Origin: Synaphobranchus kaupii
Taxonomy: Eukaryota; Chordata; Actinopteri; Anguilliformes; Synaphobranchidae
Direction of reading: 5' to 3'
Assembly (NCBI GenBank): GCA_029718625.1
Contig: CM056380.1
Coordinates: 108,689,348-108,753,347, forward strand
Length of the DNA: 64,000 nucleotides
Both the position numbers and the translations under genes were made by a program. Shown here piece by piece: positions 12,633-56,744 of this stretch (the stretch's first letter is position 1; the number at the start of each line of letters is the position of its first letter). Under the pieces are notes generated by a model that saw only the letters and a program-made list of their open reading frames with translations, did no database searches and was not told where the DNA came from.

Positions 12633-13500
12633 CTGAGTGCTTTAATCAAAAGCTTTGTTGGCCGAATCAGGTCACTCTCTGGAGATGCCAAAGGAAGTAA
12701 ACTCAACCGCCAGCATCCCCAGTCCAGACCGCCCCCACTCCACCCTGTATTGAGACTATGCCACAGCCATTGGGGGGCTCATTCCCTCTCTCCCTCCTTC
12801 CCTCTCAGCTTCATTCCTTCTCATCCCTCCATTCTCCTACACTCTATTCATAAATCTCTATGGTTCATGTGGGAATTTCTTTCTTTCTGTTTTTAGTGGA
12901 CTGCTCCTGTTTTAGACAAGGAAAAGGGACCATAAATACAGAGCTGAGATTAACAGCATACTCACGGTCTGCCACCTGTGCCAGGCCCTAAAAAGAATTA
13001 TGGTTGAATATGTTTCCTTATGTGACAAAGGTTTGGCCCTGACTTATCCTATAGTCATTTGTAGATTCTTATTAATTACATTTCCCAATGCTTTTTTAAT
13101 TATTATTGTGTTCACCCCCCATCCCCAAAAATAAGTAAAATCACATAAATTTCCTAATGAAATGTGTATTTTTACATAAAAACAGAATTTACTAATGAAC
13201 ATTAAAGACTCACAATCTCTATTTTGAAATATTTTTGAATGATATATTCAGTGGTTTTGTTGTTTATGACCCAAATAAGACCATATTCAAATAGATAATC
13301 CAACGTTATATCAGTGACATTTAAACGATGCAATGTAATATCAGCGACATTTTGACGTGAACCCGGATTAAGATTACTATAAATATTCTGCTTCCTGCTT
13401 TTCTGTTCACATTGTAGGTCAACCAGGATTAAATCAGTGTGAATGTATTCAGTGACGTTACCTGCAATGCAATTTTGAACGTGTATTTTTATTAAATTGT
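12633..13500. other. non-coding, nothing assigned
   Basis: Pyrimidine-rich near 12780-12840, then AT-rich DNA up to the gap. No conserved ORF. Confidence 0.4.
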
Positions 13501-14000
13501 NNNNNNNNNNNNNNNNNNNNNNNNNNNNNNNNNNNNNNNNNNNNNNNNNNNNNNNNNNNNNNNNNNNNNNNNNNNNNNNNNNNNNNNNNNNNNNNNNNNN
13601 NNNNNNNNNNNNNNNNNNNNNNNNNNNNNNNNNNNNNNNNNNNNNNNNNNNNNNNNNNNNNNNNNNNNNNNNNNNNNNNNNNNNNNNNNNNNNNNNNNNN
13701 NNNNNNNNNNNNNNNNNNNNNNNNNNNNNNNNNNNNNNNNNNNNNNNNNNNNNNNNNNNNNNNNNNNNNNNNNNNNNNNNNNNNNNNNNNNNNNNNNNNN
13801 NNNNNNNNNNNNNNNNNNNNNNNNNNNNNNNNNNNNNNNNNNNNNNNNNNNNNNNNNNNNNNNNNNNNNNNNNNNNNNNNNNNNNNNNNNNNNNNNNNNN
13901 NNNNNNNNNNNNNNNNNNNNNNNNNNNNNNNNNNNNNNNNNNNNNNNNNNNNNNNNNNNNNNNNNNNNNNNNNNNNNNNNNNNNNNNNNNNNNNNNNNNN
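13501..14000. other. assembly gap (500 N)
   Basis: Exactly 500 N, a placeholder size. The 18 bases before the gap (gtatttttattaaattgt) equal the first 18 after it, so the true gap may be zero or the contigs may overlap. Confidence 0.98.
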
Positions 14001-14772
14001 GTATTTTTATTAAATTGTATTAGATTTTCCATGTAATACCTGCCAAACAAACATAACTGATTAAACTGAGGGCGAAATATGATCTGCACTGATATTTATG
14101 AGAATTTGTGTCATGTTTGGATTGTAGGTAATCCTGCAATGTAAAGAGTTTGGCATGAGAGGACAGAGGGATTCTGGGTAATCCTGCAATGTAAAGCATT
14201 TGGTATGAGAGGACAGAACAGATACTGGGTGCGTCCCAATACTCGAAGGGTGCGTCCCAATAATCGAAAAATGCACCCTCCCTTCCTCCACTTCCACTAA
14301 TGGATCTTTGTATTTTAATCTAATGTCGCTGATTACATCTTAATTACATGTTAATGGTCACATATTAATTAATGTCTCAATGCAAACCGCAATGCCCAGG
14401 TACATTGTATACTGTACATGCAAATACTTGTACTCAAAACGTTCAGGCAGTTTTGCATATTTCCGGGTAGGAGAGGAGTGGTAGTGGGGGAGTGGAGGAA
14501 AGGAGACGGGGAATGAAGAATATTTCATATTTACCCTGTAGACAAAGGTACGCAGGAATAAGCAGTGATATTTTGACCAAATTCTTCATCAGCGACTACT
14601 TTAACAGGTGTCTCGCATGTTCCTTAACAAGCTCCTTAACGAGGGGTAATTGAAGGCTATTGAAAACACCTGGCCTAAGCTCTTTGGAAATCAGCAGTAA
14701 ATACTGTGTGTGAACCACCAGCTAATGACACAAGCCTGCAGCTAAAGATCGCAGACTGTGCTTGTGGTGAGA
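14001..14772. other. non-coding with MITE-like pieces
   Basis: A short tandem pair (taatcctgcaatgtaaag) lies at 14129-14200. The phrase gtgcgtcccaataatcgaaa at 14251 and the stretch at 14460-14520 match a foldback MITE family also seen at 27750 and 29055-29135. Confidence 0.5.
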
Positions 14773-14780
14773 ATCTACAC

Positions 14781-15180
14781 TAGAGGTGTCAAACTCCAGT
14801 CCTGGGGGTATTTCATGAAGCAGGATTACGGAGTTATTTTCTGGATAACTGCACTGAGTAAAATCCGGAACAGCTCTTTTTACTTCAGTCCATGTTCCAG
14901 ATTTGGGAGGATTCAGGGTTTCCTCTCAATCAGCAATATCAATCAGCCATTTAAGGCCTTGAGAACAAGGTGTGTGGACTTAAATCAATTACTTATCACT
15001 TGTGCTGAAACACATCAAAAACCAGCAGACACTGAGGCCCTCCAGGACTGGAGTTACACCTGCAGACGCTGCAGCCCTCCAGGACTGGAGTTACACCTGC
15101 AGACGCTGCAGTCCTCAGGACTGGAGTTAAACCTGCAGACGCTCGGCCAGGGAGTTTGACACTGGAGTTTGACACCCCTG
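14781..15180. mobile_element. hAT-type MITE
   Basis: The ends gaggtgtcaaactccag and gagtttgacacccctg are inverted repeats. The flanks atctacac (14773-14780) and atgtacac (15181-15188) are an 8-bp duplication with one mismatch. Inside are a half copy of the 9806-9971 foldback element (14808-14925) and a 37-bp tandem repeat of three units (15040-15140). Confidence 0.75.
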
Positions 15181-15317
15181 ATGTACACTGACTGAGCCAT
15201 TTAATCTTCACTCATTCTGTTTCAGCTCATTCAGTCAGCTTTCCGAGTGGCTGGGATGATTGACGTCTTCGTTTAGCCAATCGTAATTAGTTTTGACTGT
15301 AGATATTTACAGTTGTG

Positions 15318-15424
15318 ATGTCCTGTCCAGGGTGTATTCCTGCCTCTTGCCCAGTGCATGCTGGGATAGGCTCCAGCCCCCTTGTGACCTTAACCAGTAA
15401 TAAGCGGGTTAGATAATGGATGGC
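15318..15424 (+). mobile_element. Rex3/RTE-like LINE 3' end
   Basis: The phrases ccagggtgtattcctgcctc, gggataggctccagccccc and ataagcgggttagataatgg, ending gatggatggctgg, match the typical 3' end of teleost Rex3/RTE retroposons. Only the 3' tail remains. Confidence 0.65.
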
Positions 15425-15699
15425 TGGTTATTTCTTTCTCTGGCAGATTTTAGATGAGCTTTAATCTTTATGGTACTTCTGCTCTACATGTTCATCTGAT
15501 CAGATCAAGACTTCTCAGTCAGTCTTTTTCTTAGTGCAACACATTATTACCACTGACAAGCTAAGACACTACACTGTCCTGGTTTGCCTATTCTGTAGTT
15601 AGCGTAAATAATCAAGAGAGAAATTGCAGAAATTACGGAGTGGAAAAAAAATCATGACCCTTTGATGGCTTGACCTAAGGCAGTCTGAGTGAACTAAAA

Positions 15700-15835
15700 T
15701 TCTCAGGCACACGTACAAGCAGGCACTCACGCATGCATACAGGCACTGACGCATGCAGACAGACACTCACGCATGCATGCAGGCACTCACGCATGCAGAC
15801 AGACACTCACACATATATGCATACGTGCTCACACA
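15700..15835. repeat. short tandem repeat, ~20 bp
   Basis: Alternating units of ctcacgcatgcagacagaca and cacgcatgcatacaggca, four to six copies. Confidence 0.7.
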
Positions 15836-16104
15836 TGAAAAGGATTTCTTTCCATTAAAAAACACACTTTAGTGATTTATTTGTATGCAGTATTTGGGGA
15901 GCCAGTTGAATTCATATGTGTTTATGTACCTGTGTGTACTGTAGAAATATTCCGCCCACACACACCCTATGGCCCTGCCGTTGGAAGCGTCCTTGCAGGA
16001 GTTATACCAAGAATAAGGTGTTATAAATTAGATGTGTGGACCAGGCCTTATGGCAACTGTACAGCACTACATTTTACATTTTAAAACAAAATTTATTCAG
16101 GGCT

Positions 16105-16475
16105 TTTTCAGCTTTATTGGACAGCACAGTGTAGAGAGACAGGATGAATGGGGAGCGAGAGAGAGAGAGGGAGAGACAGCACAGTGTAGAGAGACAGGAA
16201 GAATGGGGAGAGAGAGAGAGGGAGAGAGAGACAGCACAGTGTAGAGAGACAGGAAGAATGGGGAGTGAGAGAGAGGGAGAGAGAGACAGCACAGTGTAGA
16301 GAGACAGGAAGAATGGGGAGTGAGAGAGAGGGAGAGAGAGACAGCACAGTGTAGAGAGACAGGAGGAATGGGGAGTGAGAGAGAGGGAGAGAGAGACAGC
16401 ACAGTGTAGAGAGACAGGAAGAATGGGGAGCGAGAGAGAGGGAGAGACAGATGAATGGGGGAGCGAGAGAGAGAG
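16105..16475. repeat. minisatellite, ~60-bp purine-rich unit, 6 copies
   Basis: Units read acagcacagtgtagagagac, aggaagaatggggagtgaga and gagagggagaga. The unit corresponds, antisense, to the tail of the SINE that follows at 16480-16590. Confidence 0.9.
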
Positions 16476-16479
16476 AGGA

Positions 16480-16590
16480 AGAGACACGCGACAAAGGTCG
16501 CGCGGTCGGATTCGAACCGGCGACGGCGCGGCTCGCGATGAGCATGTCACCGGCGTGCTTACAGGCTACGCGATCGAGACACGCAGCTCG
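16480..16590 (-). mobile_element. tRNA-derived SINE head, antisense
   Basis: On the minus strand the sequence holds gccggttcgaatccgacc, a B-box/T-arm, preceded by gtagcctgtaagcacg, an A-box-like region. The SINE at 42693-42833 has the same layout and the same tctccccattcttcctgtct tail. Confidence 0.65.
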
Positions 16591-16599
16591 ATTACATCT

Positions 16600-17390
16600 T
16601 TATCCGTCACCATAGCAGCAGCACTGGACATTACAGCCAACACTATTTAGTGCTTACTGCTGAGTGCATCTGACAGCTCGCATGTAGTTCTTACAGTTTG
16701 ATCCATGGAAGAAGATTCTTACTTAAGAGTGTGAGTAAATTTGATCGGTTAAGACATTCCTCCCGTGTGATTATCTAGAGATGATTATAGAATTGTCATT
16801 ATTATGGAATAGGATTGATCAGGTCAGTTATAATTGAAACCTTATGACTGCACGCTTAAAAAAGAAAATGCTGGCCCCCCCAAAAACCACAACTATGTTA
16901 TTATTTCACAAATTCAGTGAATGAATTTTGCTAGTTCTATAATAGTTGCATAAACATGCAGCAGACCCTCGATTGTTGATTAATAATCCTCATACATATT
17001 CAGGATAGCTGGAGGCTGTAGAACTGTAATAAATTAGTGTTTAGTGGAGCAGAAAAAGATGAATTTCAGAGATATTAAATATTAAATATTTACTTGTGTT
17101 TTGCTTTATGAATTCTTCTGCTATAAGAAACGTACAGTAGCCTAATTAAAAGCGTGTCATATCGGTGCAGGGGCCATGGTGATCATCCTGCGCTCCGATC
17201 AGATTTCCATTTTCTATTTCCTCATTTCACACATGACTGAAGCAGAATAACTCAGTTACCCATCTGCGGAGTGAAGCACGGTTAGAACACATGGCAAACA
17301 ATCACAACCAATCAGAGTTAGAGTTACTCTGCTTAGAGTTCTGCTGGCCAGGATACTGTGAGCACATGAACTGTGGTGAACAAGGGGCCC
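16600..17390. other. non-coding, nothing assigned
   Basis: AT-rich non-coding DNA without a conserved ORF or clear repeat. Confidence 0.4.
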
Positions 17391-17720
17391 TTTGGCTGTA
17401 TCCTGGGGCCCCTCAGACTGTATCCTGGGGCCCCTCAGACTGTATCCTGGGGCCCCTCAGTCTCTATCTTGAGGTCCCCTCAGTGTCTATCCTGGGGGCC
17501 CCTCAGTCTCTATCCTGGAGCTCCTGGGTATGCTGGTTCTTATCACAACCACAATTGCAACCCCTGAAATGTAACAAGCTGTTAATAGTTCTTAAGAGCT
17601 CTGTATGGGACAGGGTTGTAGTTCTTAAGAGCTCTGTATGGGACAGGGTTGTAGTTCTTAAGAGCTCTGTATGGGACAGGGTTGTAGTTCTTAAGAGCTC
17701 TGTATGGGACAGGGTTGGAA
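17390..17720. repeat. two adjoining tandem repeats
   Basis: 17395-17520 has about six units of gtatcctggggcccctcaga. 17588-17720 has four identical 33-bp units of gttcttaagagctctgtatg plus ggacagggttgta. The segment after the second array (17700-17800) recurs in diverged form at 18926-19030. Confidence 0.85.
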
Positions 17721-18047
17721 TTAAGCCTTTCTTTGGCCCGGCCTCAATACAGCAGAGTTCTACTCCTAATTACTACGGTAAAGTGCTAATTCTAATTTGA
17801 CACTTTTAATGTCTATTGCGGGATGATTTACCCTCTTAATTTCACATTATGTCAGAAATAGCTGTACATCCCATTAAGAATAAATGTCCCATATCAATAC
17901 CCCAAGACTTTTAATTAGTTTAAAATCAACTAATGCTTTGATTTTCTCTAATGTGCTATTTGGCGAATCATTAGTTTAGAAATAGCTTACAATTTAATCT
18001 GATGAAATAACAGACTTACAGGCAAAGAGGGGTCCTAATTTCTGGCC

Positions 18048-18710
18048 ACCCTGGGCCCCGTTTCCCAAAAGGCTATTTTGCTGCTGCAGGGCGACTTGCA
18101 CTTCCCTCCCTCCGTGTTAACGGCTCTCGCTCGTCCTGACTGCGGAGCTTTTCCACCCTAGCTCCCCAGTGGTGGAACGAACTCCCCACTCCGCTGCGCT
18201 CAGCTGAAACACTGTCTGTTTTCCGTCGCGGTCTGAAGACGCTATTTTTCAGACTCCACCTCGACTAAACTACCTATATGGGCCATTCAATAGTACTCAC
18301 TTCCTGTTTTCTATTTAACTTGTGTGTGGTTTTTATTTTTTTTAATGTTATAATTCAGAATGTATAGCTGACTGTGTGTACTATACTCTATATTCATTAA
18401 TAGGGATAGCTCCTACGTTGTGAGAAAGTTGTGCTTTGTCGGATCTGCTTTGTAGTCGCTTCAATGACCTTTGGTATGCACTTATTGTACGTCGCTTTGG
18501 ATAAAAGTGTCTGCCAAATGATTGCAATGTAATGTAATATTACTTTCCTTTTTTGTTTGTTTTTCATTTGTTTTTTGTCTTTCTCCCTCTATTAAATTGT
18601 TTTTTTTTTTAATGTTATGTCAGTAAATTTTAGTCATTTTAATCATAAAATTAATAAAGCACAAACACTGACCACTCTCTAAGATGCTTTTGGGAAACAG
18701 GGCCCTGAAG
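18048..18710. mobile_element. inverted-repeat element containing an L2 LINE 3' fragment
   Basis: gggccccgtttcccaaaagg (18053-18072) is mirrored by gcttttgggaaacagggccc (18686-18705), a terminal repeat seen in fish hAT-like elements. Between them lies a LINE 3' end, listed separately, so this is a nest or composite. Confidence 0.55.
18100..18545 (+). mobile_element. L2-clade LINE 3' remnant with UnaL2-like tail
   Basis: The plus strand still translates to a piece like the C-terminus of L2-clade ORF2 (WWNELPTPLRSAETLSVFRR then LKTLFF). Downstream at 18491-18540 is the tail cgctttggataaaagtgt, a stem with a GGATA loop, followed by an aatgt repeat. The same tail ends the SINE at 25002-25229. Confidence 0.7.
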
Positions 18711-19920
18711 GTCTGCCTGTGGAAGATATGCACTCACACCAGTATTTCCCCAGAAAATTAATCCACTCCGCTGGGGGTGTGGTTTAAAGTTAACCCCTAC
18801 CATTTGATCAGCGCCCCCTGCTGGTGACTGCCCTGAACACAGAGGGGTGTGACAACAGAGTCCCCCCGCCCACACCCCAGCCAACATCAAAAACCCCCAA
18901 ACCACCCCCACCCCCTCCCCCAAAACTGTATGGGACAGGGTTGGGATTAAGCCTCTCTTTGACCCTGGCTCAATACAGCATTCACAAAGTTTTACTCCTA
19001 ATTAGTAAAGGACAGCGCAAATTCTAGACGGACGAGTGGTTGCTTAGAAACAACTCATTAAAAGTGTTAGTTTTTTTCCCTGTTTTATTTGTGAAGGAAG
19101 CAAAAGCTGTGTGAGGGAAACGTGTGAAAGTCTGGTGGAGATAAAAGTTCTGTTGGTTTGGATGGACTTGGGAACAGATTGTACAAGCATTTTGATTGAA
19201 AGCTTGTGAAAATTTGTTCCAAACTAGAGTGCTTTCTTTTTAAAAAAAAATTCAAATCCCTTGTGTGCTTTATAAACTTAAATGTATCATTTTATCTGAA
19301 ACTTCATTCTTCCTTTGTCACATGAAACTAATTTACTGTTAAATGAAAATGCGTTACAGCGAACTGAAAGCGGGAAGTGGCGATTTGGCCAAAGTCCATC
19401 TCTCATTGCAGATGGCTAAATGGGGTCAAAGTTCATGCTCCCTGGCTCTAATGTGTCTGACCCTGCTTTCAAATGATGTTGGGTCGTAGTTTTCTCAGAG
19501 TTGGGAATACGTCACAACTCGGCCAACCGACTCGTTCACATTCATGTTTTATGAAAATCTCTTCAGCGCAACTGTCAACACACATTTTTAGTAGCCAGCC
19601 TTCTCGGCTAGCAATCAACTCGCTGGTTATAGCAAGCAATCTTCGGCTATTTCAGGGGGTTAAGAATGTTTTAAATTTGTAGCTGTGCTTCACGTAGGCT
19701 TTTGTTGTATGAAATTTATTACCATTCACACAGGACTCTCTTTGTGTTCGCCCATGTAGGTAAGAGCGAACACGTCATAACTCCGCAATTCGTGTTGCAT
19801 CTAGAATCTCGATTTCCCCGACTTGATCACCTGACATAAGGTGGAAACTTGTGTAGACCGTAAATCCGACACCACAGGAATGCAGCATGACTCCAAACAT
19901 CCACACAACTGATTGCCCTT
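18711..19920. other. non-coding, nothing assigned
   Basis: Contains a C/A-rich stretch at 18890-18925 and otherwise unique-looking non-coding DNA. Confidence 0.4.
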
Positions 19921-19924
19921 ATTA

Positions 19925-20300
19925 CCGTCAACAGTCCAATCAGAGATGCTTATTCTGCAACCTGCTACTCTCAGCAGGCCAATCAGAGATGCTTATTCTG
20001 CAACCTGCTACTCTCAGCAGGCCAATCAGAGATGCCTATTCTGCACCCTGCTACTGTCAACAGACCAATCAGAGAGGCTTATTCTACGCCCTGCTACTGT
20101 CAACAGGCCAATCAGAGATGTGTATTCTGCGCCCTGCAACTGTTAACAGGCCAATCAGAGGTGCTTATTCTGTGCCCTGCTAGTTAATTGGCCAATCAGA
20201 AATGCTTATTCTGCCACCTGCTACTGTCAACAAGCCAATCAGAGATGCTTATTCTGCCACCTGCTACTGTCAACAGGCCAATCAGAAATGCTTATTATTA
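19925..20300. repeat. minisatellite, 43-bp unit, ~9 copies
   Basis: Units contain aggccaatcagagatgctta, ttctgcaccctgctact and gtcaac. Each carries a CCAATCA motif. Open frames across it are repeat artefacts. Confidence 0.92.
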
Positions 20301-20919
20301 CCCTGTACTGTAACAAACTAACTCAAATAATACTGTTGAGTGAGATGGCAGTTTAGGTCATAATCCTGTTTGTAACAAGGTTACAGGGTTTTTACAGGGT
20401 TCACGCAACATGCATCCACATCAGTGCCAAATGCAGGTTGCCATGGTGATAGATGCATCTGTTATATTGTGGTTTGGCTCCAGTAAGAGGGTTCAGTCGA
20501 GACTCAACCTCATTTTCAAAAAACACCATTAAGTACCGACACCCCCCACCCCCACACCCCCCCCAGCCCAGTCTGTCCCCATGGTAACATTACGCGGACT
20601 CACACTCTTTTCCAGGCTCACAAACGCACCAACACTCCTGTATTCCCCTGTGTGTGTGTGTGTGTGTGTGACATATTCACTTCTGCCATTATTTATATCC
20701 TCTCCTCTACATGCTATCGATTAAACATCATCAAAGGTCAATATCTATATCCATTTTTCAAAAAGAGGGAAAAAATAAATAGCAGGTAAATACCTGGCAT
20801 TGCTTTTAAATACCAGGCTACATCATAGCACATCATTACCCGAACGATGACCCCCCTCTCACCCCCAAAAAAATCAAACCATTGCTAACGACTACAGCAA
20901 GAACCCACACTCATCTTTG
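20301..20919. other. non-coding, TG microsatellite
   Basis: A short TG run at 20650-20670 and a C-rich run near 20540-20575. No gene seen. Confidence 0.4.
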
Positions 20920-22365
20920 CAATCTACATTTATTTAAAAAAGCCAACAATGTCCCACGTGTAAAAGCACACACACCTGTAATCCAGCAGCATCCAAATGT
21001 TGGGAGTTTCTAAAAATGTCATTATTATATTAATATTAATAATTATTATATTAATAACCCTGGCAGCTACCTCACAGAGCTTTTGCCTTCTCCTAGTGCG
21101 GAATAACAGAGAGAAACAAATATTCTAAATTTAAAAACAAAAAGAGTTCCAGGTTTAAACAGGCTTAAATACCGGTGTTAAACAGGACACACGTTCTCTG
21201 GGGTTTCTGTACAAAGGTAAACACATTTCGGCAGTGAATGAGGTTTATTGGCTCACACACTACACATAGGGTGAGCCTCAGACAAGGCAAGTTTTTTAAT
21301 GAAAAAAAAAAAGCAAAAAAGAATGGGGGGAAAATTAAAAAAAAATAAAAAATACAAAAGATACACTATGGAGCAGGCGCAGTCAGCTGCCGTAAAATAA
21401 TATGGAGGGAACAGGGGCACTCGAACACAAGCTCATCACGTTAGCGCTAACCGTTAGCACGCAGCAGCTCTGTGACTACCCACTAGGTCTGCCGTAAAAT
21501 AATATGGAGAGAACAGGGGCACTCGAACACAAGCTCATCACATTAGCGCTAACCGTTAGCACACAGCAGGTCTGCCGTAAAATAATATGGAGAGAACAGG
21601 GGCACTCGAACACAAGCTCATCACATTAGCGCTAACCGTTAGCACACAGCAGGTCTGCCGTAAAATAATATGGAGAGAACAGGGGCACTCGAACACAAGC
21701 TCATCACATTAGCCCTAACCGTTAGCACACAGCAGGTTTGCCGTAAAATAATATAGAGGGAACAGGGGCAATCTAACACAAGCTCATCACGTTAGCGCTA
21801 ATCGTTAGCACACAGCAGCTCTGTGACTACCCACTAGGTCTTATTGCTAGGACATAGTAACCATGGAAATAAACTACTTTACAGAAAAGAAACATATATT
21901 CATATATATATATATATATGTAAATATAGAGAGAGCACCTTCTAACGTCAGAGTTACAGCCTGGTGGTTCCGAGGCCCGTGAGCTCGGATCCGACAGTTC
22001 CGACCCGGTCCGGCTCTGGGAGGAACATCAGCCATATTCAGTAATATTCAGCCATATTCCCTACATGCACTCCACCCTGCTTCATTCCGCAGTGATTCCT
22101 GCTGTGGGCAGAGGGGGGACTTCTGGAACATTCTTCCCTCGTTAAGCCACAGGTACCGCACATCCATCGAGAGCACGGACAGGCACTACAACCACGCCCG
22201 TTACAGTGCGTATCTTAGTCAGCCACGCCCCTAACAGTGTGCAATTTAAACAGCCATGGCCATAAAAGTGTGTCGTTTATAAACTCTTAAGGTTTTACAT
22301 TCTAGTGCAAGGGGGCGTGTGCTGGGCGGGGCAGAGTTCCTTGTGTCCCAGGGGGAGCGGCCTCT
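20920..22365 (-). other. sipa1l2: probable sipa1l2 3' UTR
   Basis: Sequence downstream of the stop codon on the minus strand. Candidate AATAAA signals (TTTATT on the plus strand) lie near 21243 and 20929, so the transcript may end in this interval; which one is used cannot be told. It contains the 83-bp tandem repeat, an AT dinucleotide run near 21905-21920 and long A/T stretches near 21300. Confidence 0.4.
21366..21835. repeat. 83-bp tandem repeat, ~5 copies, in probable 3' UTR
   Basis: Units of gccgtaaaataatatggaga, gaacaggggcactcgaacac, aagctcatcac and gttagcgctaaccgttagca. Starts at 21389, 21491, 21574, 21657 and 21740; the first interval is longer by an insert (ctctgtgactacccactagg), which recurs after the last unit. 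Confidence 0.92.
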
Positions 22366-56017
<33,652 letters not shown>

Positions 56018-56301
56018 TTTCCACGTGCCGATTCCTCGCCAAGCAAAACCTCAGCGCTCCGCCCCATTACACCGCCATCAGTCATTTACCGCCGTAAAAG
56101 AGGACAAGACTGCTTCCCTACCCAGAAACCATCAGGTGTGAAGCGTTAACACGCCGCGTCCATAACTCACTTCCTGTGGGTGTGCGGATGAGCGACTAGC
56201 TGCGTGTCCATGTTAAGGTCAGAGGTCACGGTTCAAGCACGCGGGACGTGAACTGGTGTCACGGTCAGCAGGCAGGGAGATGCTATGCTTCATATGATCT
56301 G
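56018..56301 (-). other. sipa1l2: 5' UTR part of sipa1l2 exon 1
   Basis: On the minus strand a long pyrimidine tract ending in ccacag at 56302-56307 makes a strong 3' splice site, so transcription must start at a non-coding exon further right. The 284 bases between this acceptor and the start codon are untranslated. They contain short upstream ATGs with early stops. The acceptor and its use are inferred from sequence only. Confidence 0.6.
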
Positions 56302-56326
56302 CTGTGGAAAAGAAAAGAGAAATCAC

Positions 56327-56744
56327 CACTCAAACACACGCCTTCATCAGATATAGCACACAACTCTCCATAAACACCACAAACCAGTCACCAAGACACA
56401 CACGCCTTCATCAGACATAGCACACAACTCTCCATAAACACCACATATTACACCACAAACCACTCACCAAAACACACACGCCTTCATCAGATACAGCACG
56501 CAACTCTCCATAAACACCACATATTACACCACAAACCAGTCACCAAAACACACACGCCTTCATCAGATACAGCACACAACTCTCCATAAACACCACATAT
56601 TACACCACAAACCAGTCACCAAGACACACACCCCTTCATCAGATACAGCACACAACTCTCCATAAACACCACATATTACACCACAAACCAGTCACCAAGA
56701 CACACACGCCTTCAACAGATACAGCACACAACTCTCCATAAACA
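56327..56744. repeat. 75-bp minisatellite, left part
   Basis: Units of accaaaacacacacgccttc, atcagatacagcacacaact and ctccataaacaccacatatt. It starts about 25 bases upstream of the exon 1 acceptor and continues at 58476 beyond a LINE insertion. Confidence 0.95.

Noticed and set aside
12348..12896. 182-codon ORF with repeated GSVGVMCSGAL
   Set aside because: Produced by the 58-bp minisatellite; both strands are open.
13202..14089. ORFs spanning the N gap
   Set aside because: Their length is made of undetermined bases.
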